From positions 310,001-374,000 of the forward strand of contig NZ_JTKH01000024.1 of assembly GCF_000827885.1 (NCBI RefSeq): a stretch of 64,000 nt of DNA, written 5' to 3'. This document shows, piece by piece, positions 1-8,389 of the stretch. Source of the DNA: Vibrio renipiscarius. Lineage in GTDB: Bacteria > Pseudomonadota > Gammaproteobacteria > Enterobacterales > Vibrionaceae. How positions within the stretch are numbered: the stretch's first letter is position 1; each line of letters begins with the position of its first letter. The position numbers and the translations under genes were made by a program. The notes beneath the pieces were generated by a model, which saw only the letters and a program-made list of their open reading frames with translations, was not told the origin of the DNA and made no database searches.

Positions 1-52
1 GGGGTTAATCGAAGCCCTTGAGCTAGCCCAAGTTCGAGCATCGGTACGAACC

Positions 53-361
53 ATGACTCCTGAAGAGGTCTATAGCAAACTTAAAGACCTTCAAACTAGG
101 CTCGATGAAATCCTATACAAGAAAGACCAAGTGGGTCTCAAGGTTTGCGTAACCGTCTACACCAAAGTTGCTGCTAGTTATCAAGGCGCTCCTCAATCGA
201 CGTTTGTGCAACTGGAACGTGGAAAGAGCAATTGGAAGTTACTGAATGTCTATCGTGATAACGGTATTCCTACCGACCTTAGAGTACACAACTTGGCAGA
301 CTACAAAATCCAAGTTACTGATAAGCTTCACAACAGCATGCAGCGAATCATAACGGACTAG
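53..361 (+). CDS. Hypothetical protein, possibly 5'-partial
   Basis: A 102-codon reading frame opens at an ATG at 53, but the same frame stays open to the very start of the window with no stop. The ATG may therefore be internal and the real gene longer. The product is hydrophilic. It starts with a predicted helical segment (VYSKLKDLQTRLDEIL) that looks like a short coiled coil and ends with a mixed alpha/beta part. I do not recognise a family. A hairpin shortly after the stop fits a transcription terminator. It lies in the island and its role is unknown. Confidence 0.5.
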   Translation: MTPEEVYSKLKDLQTRLDEILYKKDQVGLKVCVTVYTKVAASYQGAPQSTFVQLERGKSNWKLLNVYRDNGIPTDLRVHNLADYKIQVTDKLHNSMQRIITD

Positions 362-730
362 ATCGAACCCAACACTAGCCTATTCATACGTGCCAGCATA
401 TAGCTTGGCACGTTGTTGTTTACGGCTCAGAAAGCAATCATTCAGTGGATATCTGACTTCTCATATTCACTGAATCTCTTTTGGATAATTGTGTGTCAGG
501 GACTTTGCTAATTTAGTGATCTATGGATTAATAAACGTATAGGGGATGTTGATAAGCAAAAGGTGAGACGCGATCTCATTACTTTGTTATTAAACTGATT
601 AAATAGAAGAGAGTTAGTGACTCTTCCAACTAGACAATTAATTAATCATATCAAGTATCGAAAAGTCACTTTTTAGAAGTTTTTGATTGAAAAAATGGAT
701 CAAAGTCTAAAGAATCAAACCTCTTTCCTT
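362..730. other. Intergenic, 369 bp
   Basis: Apart from the hairpin at 388-420, this is AT-rich sequence between a plus-strand gene end and the 3' end of the minus-strand STAND gene. No further gene, repeat or RNA is recognisable to me. Confidence 0.4.
388..420 (+). terminator. Probable terminator after the first gene
   Basis: Perfect 8-bp inverted repeat acgtgcca / tggcacgt with a 10-nt loop, followed by tgttgttt. It starts 26 bp after the stop at 361. Confidence 0.5.
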
Positions 731-3433
731 CTAGCTTTCAACGAGGTAGCAACTTAGAACATTTAGTGCATTTCTCCCTTGCACACGCGTAGCGTCTTTA
801 ACTGCAAGTTGCTCATTGGATGAAAGTTTAAGCCAATCATGCCAATCACAGTTTTCAAGTGAATCAAAGTGAACAAAATACTCTTCGTCTTTATCATCTC
901 GAGAAAACAAGAAGTTAGTTCGATTACCTACTTTATTTTCAGCAAATCTGTGAATTTTCACCAGCGTATATTCTGGGTTAACATCATTGCGATTAATAGC
1001 ATTTTTGTAATTAGGACTACTGTAAGACTGCCAATAATTTTTGCATGCAAATGGATTATTTGGAACAGAAATATTTGATAACTCTCTGGCAATCAACTTA
1101 ATGTCTTCAGAAGACTTATTTCGAGATGTATCTACAATATCAACTAAATGCTTATCACAGAACTCTAGAAATTGGAGGCAACTGATCTTATCATATCGAC
1201 AATTCTGTTCATACTTATAAAAATAAACCAACTCTTCAATAACTTTAAAGCCTTGCGTCGCAGATGCTAATGAGTAACCATCATTCCTATATATATCATC
1301 AAGTATTTTAGTTGCACTGTTGAATATACTAACTATTTGTGCGGTATCATTTTTATTTGTAGCTTCAATCTTTCGTTTATATGCACTTGCTCTATACGTT
1401 CCGAACAAAGAACTAAACTCTTCTTCGTCTTTCCATTTTTTTGTATATTCTAGGACGAAATCATAGTGCCCTATATATAAGTGACTTAAAAAATATCCCT
1501 GATATATAGAGTCATAAAAAGGAATGATATCATCTTCTGTTTTTACAGCTCTTATCTGGCTTACTAAGTTGTCATACATTTCAATTGATTTATCGAATTT
1601 CGATGTTTCAAAATAGTATCTAGCAATCATATACTTCGTTGTCATATCATCAGTCAATGCTATTGATTTTAAATACAACTTTTCCGCCTGTGAATACAAT
1701 TGAAGAACTTCACAAACTTTAGCGTAAGATCTTAAGAACAGATAACTATCAGAGTAATGCTCTTCATTTTGACTAAATGAAGCGTAAAGCTCAGATAATT
1801 TTCCTTTATTTGCATTTTTTGCAAACCTAAACTTCACAAAGTCAGCCATGATTATTTTTAAACCTGACTCTATATCATTGGGTAGAAACTGTATATGCCA
1901 ACATGGGAAGTTTGATGCCCTTTGATCTATATCGATCTGATGTAAAACATTTTGTTGCTGAATAAGCTTTGCTTGAATGTGCTCTCTAATGGCAATGCAC
2001 TTAGGATTTATAATTAACAGGTCTTTAATGGAACCATTAATTTCGTAGGATTCTTTATCTTTATTTGGAGTTCTATTCAAAAGCGAAGTTCGAGATAATT
2101 CATTTATAGCTTCAGCTGCATAGTCTGTAGAAACACCTAACATTTCACAAATTAACTTTCTATTACAATCAGGCTTCGAAAAAACCAATTCAAGAATTTT
2201 TAGAGCATTCTCAGAAAGGGAGTCAATTAAATTGCTAAATGAAAAATTAGCTATATTAGACTTAGCCTTACCTATTGACTCTGGTAATTGATTTCCTGTC
2301 AAGTAAAGATCTAGCGTCATTTTTATTGCCAATGGGTTAAAATAACACTGATTCGCGATTTGAGTGTATTTATCTTGAGGGAGCTCGTCACCACCTTTAT
2401 TTCTATTGTACATTCTAGCTAAATGAATTGCATTTCTCTCATTCAACTCTTGAAGTGAATATATATATGCATTTGTAATTGTAACTCTGCTAGTGACAAT
2501 TACCTTCCACTCTCTAGGTAGCTTATCAATAAAGCTTTGAAATTCATCATCATTATCTCTTATGATCGTTTCAAGATTATCAATACAAATAAGGATGCGC
2601 TTATCACCGAAAGATTCTATAGCCTGTTCCAAATTATCAATGTACTCATCAAAGATAATCCCCAGCTGCTCCGCAATGTTTTGTTCCACTTTCTCAATTT
2701 CGTCAACCGCTTGAAGGTCTACAAATTTATCGTCTAACCATGTTTTTGTTTTCAACGTAACGTATGTAACCGCATCAAGCCAATTTGTGGTCTCAGACGA
2801 AGAAACTAGTTGCTTAAGTAAATCCAAAGCTAATGCAGTTTTACCAAATCCTCCAGGCGCAACAATGGCAGCTGTGTGAACTCTCTGGCTAGATAGCTTT
2901 TTCTTTAACTCATCTAGATCTCTATTACGCCCGATTAACCCTGTTATATCAGATTCAAATTTGTGGGGTAAGTTATTAGGAATATTCCATAAATATTTTT
3001 TATCCCACCCTTCAGGAGGTTCAGATATCGTCCCTTGCTCTGCAGAATAAAGTGTAGACTTAGGTTCTTTTATACCCAATGCTTCAAACGCAGGATCTGC
3101 GGCAAGAGCTGCTACTCGATACCAATAAACGTCTAAGAATGGTCTATTTGGATGGGCAATTGCGTTACGAACTTCAAACAAACAAAGATCATGAGATAAC
3201 TTGTATAAGCGCTTCACCGAACTTTCTGACGGTGTGCCTATTGTGGCTTTAAGTACAAGTTGAAATATATCATCCAAATATGCTCTTTCTATAGCATCTT
3301 GTATATTGATGTCTTTCATGTTGTGGTGCGAAGCCGTGACAGCATGTTCATTATCAAAAATGTACTTTCCTAAAGCCTCTTCAATACAGAAAAGCAACAT
3401 CGACGTTTTTCTTTTGGTAATAGTAATATCCAT
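731..3433 (-). CDS. HEPN-STAND NTPase with C-terminal TPR-like region, candidate defence protein
   Basis: About 900 residues from the ATG at 3433 (two codons inside the longest frame, whose first codon is TTG). An N-terminal helical domain carries RNAIAHPN at residues 89-96, matching the R-x4-H active-site pattern of HEPN ribonucleases. A STAND/NB-ARC-like NTPase follows: GLIGR at about 165-169, Walker A APGGFGKT at 192-199, Walker B RILICIDNLE at 279-288, sensor-like VIVTSR near 311-316, and an NPLAI motif resembling the GxP motif of the winged-helix junction. The last 400 residues are helical repeats of TPR style (for example LYLKSIALTDDMTTKYMIAR). HEPN, STAND and TPR together is typical of bacterial NLR-like antiphage or abortive-infection proteins: the TPR region would sense, the NTPase oligomerise, the HEPN cut RNA. 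Motifs are seen; the defence function is inferred. It stands alone as a transcription unit. I cannot match it to a named system. Confidence 0.7.
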   Translation of the reverse strand: MDITITKRKTSMLLFCIEEALGKYIFDNEHAVTASHHNMKDINIQDAIERAYLDDIFQLVLKATIGTPSESSVKRLYKLSHDLCLFEVRNAIAHPNRPFLDVYWYRVAALAADPAFEALGIKEPKSTLYSAEQGTISEPPEGWDKKYLWNIPNNLPHKFESDITGLIGRNRDLDELKKKLSSQRVHTAAIVAPGGFGKTALALDLLKQLVSSSETTNWLDAVTYVTLKTKTWLDDKFVDLQAVDEIEKVEQNIAEQLGIIFDEYIDNLEQAIESFGDKRILICIDNLETIIRDNDDEFQSFIDKLPREWKVIVTSRVTITNAYIYSLQELNERNAIHLARMYNRNKGGDELPQDKYTQIANQCYFNPLAIKMTLDLYLTGNQLPESIGKAKSNIANFSFSNLIDSLSENALKILELVFSKPDCNRKLICEMLGVSTDYAAEAINELSRTSLLNRTPNKDKESYEINGSIKDLLIINPKCIAIREHIQAKLIQQQNVLHQIDIDQRASNFPCWHIQFLPNDIESGLKIIMADFVKFRFAKNANKGKLSELYASFSQNEEHYSDSYLFLRSYAKVCEVLQLYSQAEKLYLKSIALTDDMTTKYMIARYYFETSKFDKSIEMYDNLVSQIRAVKTEDDIIPFYDSIYQGYFLSHLYIGHYDFVLEYTKKWKDEEEFSSLFGTYRASAYKRKIEATNKNDTAQIVSIFNSATKILDDIYRNDGYSLASATQGFKVIEELVYFYKYEQNCRYDKISCLQFLEFCDKHLVDIVDTSRNKSSEDIKLIARELSNISVPNNPFACKNYWQSYSSPNYKNAINRNDVNPEYTLVKIHRFAENKVGNRTNFLFSRDDKDEEYFVHFDSLENCDWHDWLKLSSNEQLAVKDATRVQGRNALNVLSCYLVES

Positions 3434-3958
3434 AGCCAACCCATTTATAAATCTTATAATTTCGATACTAAAACTACAAAAACTGATTAAACACAGTCAA
3501 ATAATTTCATTTAAAGTTAAGAGTTTATAGTGTTTTGGATATAAAAAATAGCAGCACAAATACGTAAACGGGACCAAGTCTTTCTTTTTGCTTTCCATTA
3601 CTAAAAGTATTACAAAAATCATTCATCGAGAGCGACTCTTTCATTAAGAACAACTCACTTTGGGGCAAAAGTTAGTCACCACGGGCGAACCCACCACACT
3701 TATTCATGGCAAAACGAAAGCAAGATCTGCCCTATTCAAAAACCACATTTCTCTACGACCAACCGTGATAACAACGACGGCTGCCTGCTAGAATCAGAAC
3801 CATTGAGTGACCATTCTTTAAAAATTGCTAAAACCTAACACTACAAAACTAAGTTAAGTCATGGGTTTATAGTGATCTCAGTTTCAATACCCATCGTTGT
3901 ATGCCTACCGTTAGATCTGCTAAGTTAAGAACCGTGATTTCTGATAGATAACAATCAA
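3434..3958. other. Divergent intergenic region, 525 bp
   Basis: Lies between the divergent HEPN-STAND gene and the PD-(D/E)XK-like gene and must hold both promoters. The first 150 bp are very AT-rich; the middle (3650-3800) is more balanced. No clear hairpin, repeat or small gene was seen. Confidence 0.4.
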
Positions 3959-4915
3959 ATGGATTTAGTCATGTTAAAAACAACCAACATTCTAGAAGCA
4001 GTTCGAGAGCGTGACATAGACTTATTGCTTATCGAAGAATTGCACACCAATAAGCTTTTCAATCAATGGTTTTTGGCCTCAATTCTTGGTTCATCAGAAA
4101 ACTTCGAATTTAAGGGAGCATGGCACTCAATCGTTAGTTACCACGGTGAGTCGGATATCATCGTTTTATATGAGGCTACTGACGGAACAGCGCTAAGTCT
4201 GCTCATCGAAAACAAGATTGATGCGACTCCTCAGCAAAACCAAGCCGAACGTTACAATCAACGGGGAGAAGAAGGGCTAGCCAATGGTGAGTGGCATAGC
4301 TATAAAACATGCATTGTCGCGCCAGCGCAATATCTTCATTCAAACCAAGAGAAGTACCAATACGAGTTGTCGTATGAATGCATCATGGAGCATTTGTTGA
4401 GCCTAGAGAACGTAAGGTCAACGTATAAGGGCAATATCATCTTGGCTGCAATCGAACAGCAAAGACGTGGCTTTCAAAAATCAGTGAACCAACAAGTAAC
4501 TGAATTTGGTATTGAATATACTGCCTATCTCCAAGAAAACTACCCATTCTTGAATGTCGACGTATACGAGCATGATCGAGCCAAAGGAACAGATTGGTTT
4601 TACTTCAAACCATACTCAAATAAGGCCATAACGCTAGAGCATCAACTGAGTAACGGACGAATAGTCCTGCGCTTTACAGATGATCGCCTCATCAATAATC
4701 CACAAATCATCACAGCGTTCATCAATAACTGCTCTATCGAAGGACTTGAATACAAACCTGCCATTCGAAGTGTAGGCATAGCTATGCCTACTCCTAAAAT
4801 CCTGCCCGATGCTGATTCATTTAGCGGTAGTTTAAACAGTATCAATCAGACACTAAATGGCCTTATTACCCTGTATCACATCGGAGAAGACCCACTTTGG
4901 ACTGAATTCGATTAG
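3959..4915 (+). CDS. PD-(D/E)XK nuclease superfamily protein
   Basis: 318 residues from ATG 3959; ATG 3971 is a possible alternative start. Residues 65-66 (S-D in YHGESDIIVLYE) and 84-86 (E-N-K in LLIENKIDA), followed by Q94 and an amphipathic helix (QQNQAERY), fit the D...ExK core plus trailing Q of the PD-(D/E)XK fold. The rest is alpha/beta with no other recognised domain. Members of this fold cut DNA in restriction, phage defence and repair. Here it is not next to a methylase, so it is unlikely to be a classical restriction enzyme. It is divergent from the HEPN-STAND gene across a 525-bp gap, so joint function is possible but not shown. The nuclease call rests on the motif pattern alone. 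Confidence 0.6.
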   Translation: MDLVMLKTTNILEAVRERDIDLLLIEELHTNKLFNQWFLASILGSSENFEFKGAWHSIVSYHGESDIIVLYEATDGTALSLLIENKIDATPQQNQAERYNQRGEEGLANGEWHSYKTCIVAPAQYLHSNQEKYQYELSYECIMEHLLSLENVRSTYKGNIILAAIEQQRRGFQKSVNQQVTEFGIEYTAYLQENYPFLNVDVYEHDRAKGTDWFYFKPYSNKAITLEHQLSNGRIVLRFTDDRLINNPQIITAFINNCSIEGLEYKPAIRSVGIAMPTPKILPDADSFSGSLNSINQTLNGLITLYHIGEDPLWTEFD

Positions 4916-5130
4916 TCACTAAACACCTCCTCCTGCCATAAATTTCAGGCGCTTGTTAAGCATGTTTCGACGCTCATAGAAAATATAGAGGCACATCGAA
5001 GATATGAAAACGATTGATCTGTAATGTATCGTTGATCTATCAAATCGATTTAACCATGGCATTCCCGAAGCCCTATTCTGCTGCATCTGGCGAATAACAT
5101 GGTTTTGCTTGCTTATAGGAGACAACAGAA

Positions 5131-5328
5131 ATGAATGAACAGTTAGATGCTGAAATTAAGTCGCGCCTGATGGCCATTTTTAATGATGAAGCGTTATGCG
5201 ATGAGTGGCTAAGCAATAGTAAAAAACCACTAGGTGGTGTAAGCCCTTTAGAGGCACTAAAAAGCGCGGATGGAAAAGTAAAAGTCCTCGAAATGATAGC
5301 TAGAATTGAAACAGGAGATTTCTCTTAG
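5131..5328 (+). CDS. Short MbcA/ParS/Xre-type antitoxin toxin-binding domain, orphan
   Basis: 65 residues starting at ATG 5131 with a good ribosome binding site (ggag, 8 bp upstream). The pattern WLSNSKKPLGGVSPLEAL followed by a helix ending IARIETGDFS is that of the DUF2384/MbcA-ParS-Xre C-terminal domain, which in complete antitoxins binds a RES-domain toxin. Two things are missing: the usual N-terminal Xre helix-turn-helix (the whole protein is just the toxin-binding domain) and an adjacent RES toxin gene (none upstream or downstream). It may be a remnant, or an anti-toxin that counters a RES toxin elsewhere. The family call is fairly secure; the role is not. Confidence 0.65.
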   Translation: MNEQLDAEIKSRLMAIFNDEALCDEWLSNSKKPLGGVSPLEALKSADGKVKVLEMIARIETGDFS

Positions 5329-5388
5329 TACGCACTCACCTTCACCAAGCAATACCATCATATCGCTGTCAGAAAATCACCTTTCTTA

Positions 5389-5461
5389 AGTCCATTATAA
5401 TGTCCTTATAACCATCGCCAGGGGCTTACACCGTTATAAGTCCTTAATAATGGACTTATAA
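5389..5461. repeat. Large imperfect inverted repeat with nested palindrome
   Basis: Arm 5389-5412 (agtccattataatgtccttat...) matches the reverse complement of 5433-5456 at about 20 of 24 positions. Nested in the right half is a perfect 10-bp palindrome, ttataagtcc ... ggacttataa (5434-5443 and 5452-5461). It may be a protein-binding or origin structure. Confidence 0.6.
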
Positions 5462-5520
5462 CACCCCTACAGAATCAAACTTCATCAAAATACTTCGGGC
5501 TTATTTGGTCTAGAGAAAGC

Positions 5521-5595
5521 TAAGCTAATGATCGTTAAGCTAACGAACGTTAGCCTAATGAACGTTAAGCTAACAACCATTAGACTAATGAGTAT
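5521..5595. repeat. Five tandem degenerate 15-bp repeats (iteron-like)
   Basis: Units: taagctaatgatcgt, taagctaacgaacgt, tagcctaatgaacgt, taagctaacaaccat, tagactaatgagtat, then a partial tagcttagc. The exact 15-bp spacing without gaps resembles iterons of plasmid origins or operators of KfrA-type proteins. Function is inferred. Confidence 0.65.
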
Positions 5596-5891
5596 TAGCT
5601 TAGCTGTATTTCCTAGAGAAACAGCCCATCCATTTGTGAATAAGATCTCAATTTTAGTCACTAGAAAAAAGCGCTATTTCCCCTACTAGCTTACCCAAAA
5701 AAACCAGTAAAACCGAAATCCACACAGTTGAAAAACAACCGTTAATTTGAAATGTCTTTTGTTTTCACTATAGATAAAGTTCATTTTAAGTAATTAATTT
5801 TATTAAACTTTCTTAAAAAAACACCATTTGACGAACATCACCAAACCATCGTACTTTTCCTGTGAAGACGCAGCAAAGTTAGTTTGTTACG

Positions 5892-5950
<59 letters not shown>

Positions 5951-5997
5951 GTTCCCAATACACTTCACTACTTATAACGAGAACAAAGGTGATCAAG

Positions 5998-6999
5998 ATG
6001 GCTAGGCCAAAATCATATACAGAAGAAGAGTTAATCAATGTCGTTAATGACTTTCTAAACAGAGGTATAGAACCGAAAGGCTGGCGTGTACGAGAAGTAC
6101 TACTCAAAGGCAAAACAACCTCATTCGATAACGACATAAAGCGTCTTACGGAAATGGGAATACTCCCCGCTTTCGTGAAATATCCTGATGCAATCCAAAC
6201 TCTACCCAGCACCATCGCAGCTGACCCTGCACCTTTGCCTCTAGAGATTCAGGAAGCTTATAAACTGTCAGAGGCCGCACTAGCAAAATCGATGTTTGAG
6301 CTTATTGTTCGACTCAATGAAATTACAAACGCCCATCATGAACAATTGACTCGAACAAGGCTTCAAGGAGCGCTCAATGAGAAAGAACAAGCGATAGAAG
6401 CTCGAACCATTGCCGAAACACTCACAATAGCGACAGAGGAGCGCGTACGCGCTCAGGTTTCAATTAATGAAAGCCTTGAACAACAAAATTATGAACTTGT
6501 AGATAGGCATTTGGAACTGGAACAGGCTAACTCTGACCAAACACAGAAATTGAAGCTGTTGGAAATTGATTTCAATGAACTCAAAACTAAGCTGGATGAC
6601 TCTCTGCGCTTGATCAACGAGTTAACCACCCAAAATGCGGTATTAATGAATGAGCAAACCGTTTTGACGACTCAGTTAGAAGAAAGGCGCTTAGAACTTG
6701 AGAAATTGGAACTCAAGAATTTCGATCTTGATAATGCGTTGGATACCACGAAAGAACAGCTCGTAATATCCACCACCCGTTCTGAAAGTGCCAACAAAGC
6801 GCTGGAGAAAGCAGAACAAACGATTAAGACATTAACCAGTGATCTTTCGGAATCGAGAACTAACACTGAAGTGTTAAAAGAAAAGAGCTTTCACCTTGAG
6901 AGGGAAAATGAACGCCTAAATGGATTAGGTGTAAACGCTCATGGAAACATCAAGCAAGACCATGGTGATACTGCCGTACCAACACCTAAATGTTCGTGA
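5998..6999 (+). CDS. KfrA-like DNA-binding protein with long coiled coil
   Basis: 333 residues from ATG 5998, preceded by aaaggtg at good spacing; an in-frame GTG at 5989 is less likely. Residues 1-60 (MARPKSYTEEEL ... RVREVLLKG ... ITEMGILP-like ending) match the KfrA N-terminal DNA-binding domain found on plasmids and mobile elements. Residues about 80-320 are an almost unbroken coiled coil rich in E, L, K and Q. KfrA proteins bind repeats in their own promoters and form filaments that assist partitioning or nucleoid organisation. The AACT array and the 15-bp repeats upstream are natural candidates for its operator. The family call is well supported by domain layout; the operator is inferred. 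Confidence 0.75.
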   Translation: MARPKSYTEEELINVVNDFLNRGIEPKGWRVREVLLKGKTTSFDNDIKRLTEMGILPAFVKYPDAIQTLPSTIAADPAPLPLEIQEAYKLSEAALAKSMFELIVRLNEITNAHHEQLTRTRLQGALNEKEQAIEARTIAETLTIATEERVRAQVSINESLEQQNYELVDRHLELEQANSDQTQKLKLLEIDFNELKTKLDDSLRLINELTTQNAVLMNEQTVLTTQLEERRLELEKLELKNFDLDNALDTTKEQLVISTTRSESANKALEKAEQTIKTLTSDLSESRTNTEVLKEKSFHLERENERLNGLGVNAHGNIKQDHGDTAVPTPKCS

Positions 7000-7050
7000 A
7001 ATAGACATGTGGTCATTTTCATGAACATGGAACTGATCTAATGTTCATGA
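6990..7050. repeat. Cluster of ATGTTCATGA-like sites
   Basis: atgttcgtga (6990-6999, overlapping the kfrA-like stop), tcatgaacat (7019-7028, inverted) and atgttcatga (7041-7050). The last two form a 10-bp stem with a 12-nt loop but no T-run follows, so it is not a good terminator. A protein-binding site is more likely. The same attagttcatg core recurs twice at 13440-13471. Confidence 0.5.
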
Positions 7051-7258
7051 GAGTAAGTTACAAAAATAGACCGCTCACAGACATGAAAGTGAATAAGCTA
7101 ACTCACATCTGCCTCAAAGTACTTTAGATAAAATTATCAGTAGGATCGACAAAACAAAATAGCCGTAGATTTATTTATGCTAGTAAAGGTCTGCATTTAA
7201 AAGTCCGATTTTCCGAGTGAAGCGTTTATCACTGGTGATGATTCTTCATCGCCATATA

Positions 7259-8389
7259 TTAGTTGGTTGGTTGCCAAAGCATACCTTTGAAGTGGTCTTC
7301 TTCAACAATAAACGCGACGCTGTACCGTGCCCTAGTTATAGCTACATATAGCTTGTTTTGACTTGTTGCTGTTGCACTTGCTCCAAACGGCTTTGCGTGT
7401 CCTTTAAGGAATTTGATAAATGGCTCGGTTGGGTGAATAAGCACATGCTCTGTTGTTTTTCCTTTAGATTCTCCAAATGTCATTAAGTTGTCGTACTTAT
7501 CGAGCATTTTCCCTGAATTTGCAGAGTGCCTTAGTATCAATGGGTTATGCTGTTTGATGTATAGATCAATATTCTTAGGCGCTACGTAATGTATACCAGT
7601 GTGGGAAACATTTTTGGGTGTTTCAACTTTGGATACTGTCGCAGTATAGCCTTCACCCGCATGTACAGTGTCTGCAAAAGCACAAACAGAAGCGACTGAC
7701 CGCCTACAATTATTCATTTCTTCAATCTCAAACCCCATTTTGACGTACTCAACTCGCTTCTCTGCACTAGAAGCTGGCTTTTTCGGCTTTGAGGATGTGT
7801 GGTAGATGGTTTGTCTAAAGTCTCCCAAAGCATGAATCTCAAGCTCTTTTGATTTAGTGAGCAGTTTAATTAGGTCAAAGTCCCAACCTGCAAAGTCTTG
7901 AGTTTCATCTAAGTAAATGCGGCCATAGATAGCTCCAATACGCTCAGATATGTCTACTTTAGATGTTTTGATTATTCGACATGCTAGTTTCGCGATGAAT
8001 TCAGTATGAGCTTGATTTTTTGATGTTAAGTAGTGTTTTGGATTGTATAGCGCACCAACCTTCTCTCCTCTACCCAAAATATTGCGACCTTCTCTCATGT
8101 GGGGGTTGTTACTGTTTAGATAGATACCATCTATGCGTTTAGAGAATATGCATTGTTGATAAGGTCTAATAACATCCTCTAGAATGAATGAGTACCAGCC
8201 TTTTACAACGAATAGTTCATTGTGCCGTCCTCCAAGTTCTTCAAACTTCTTAAGCAATTCATTTTGATTGCTTCGAGTATAGGTAATAATCAGTACCTTA
8301 GTTCCTGCTTCAGTGAGCGCGATTGATTCCTCGACTATTTGTGTAGTCTTGCCTGCTCCTGCGCATGCTATAAATAATTTCTTAGTCAA
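7259..8389 (-). CDS. gajB: Gabija-like GajB: compact UvrD-family helicase
   Basis: 376 residues. The start is a TTG at 8389 overlapping the end of gajA, with ggagg 9 bp upstream. Superfamily 1 helicase motifs are all visible: Walker A ACAGAGKTT at 8-16, motif Ia-like LIITYTRSN near 33-41, Walker B YLDETQD at 159-165, GDFRQTIY at 189-196 (motif III), and motif VI VAITRAR at 349-355. In Gabija systems GajB is activated by DNA ends and nucleotide depletion and works with GajA to cleave phage DNA. Known GajB proteins are close to 500 residues, so this is a short form with little between the motifs. The 8-bp overlap with gajA indicates translational coupling. Call rests on motifs plus the gajA neighbour. 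Confidence 0.8.
   Translation of the reverse strand: MTKKLFIACAGAGKTTQIVEESIALTEAGTKVLIITYTRSNQNELLKKFEELGGRHNELFVVKGWYSFILEDVIRPYQQCIFSKRIDGIYLNSNNPHMREGRNILGRGEKVGALYNPKHYLTSKNQAHTEFIAKLACRIIKTSKVDISERIGAIYGRIYLDETQDFAGWDFDLIKLLTKSKELEIHALGDFRQTIYHTSSKPKKPASSAEKRVEYVKMGFEIEEMNNCRRSVASVCAFADTVHAGEGYTATVSKVETPKNVSHTGIHYVAPKNIDLYIKQHNPLILRHSANSGKMLDKYDNLMTFGESKGKTTEHVLIHPTEPFIKFLKGHAKPFGASATATSQNKLYVAITRARYSVAFIVEEDHFKGMLWQPTN

Noticed and set aside
3959..4915. Type II restriction enzyme
   Set aside because: The PD-(D/E)XK pattern is present, but there is no DNA methyltransferase gene nearby, so a restriction-modification call is not supported.
7019..7050. Terminator for the kfrA-like gene
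   Set aside because: The stem is good, but no T-run follows on either strand. The sequence fits a binding site better.
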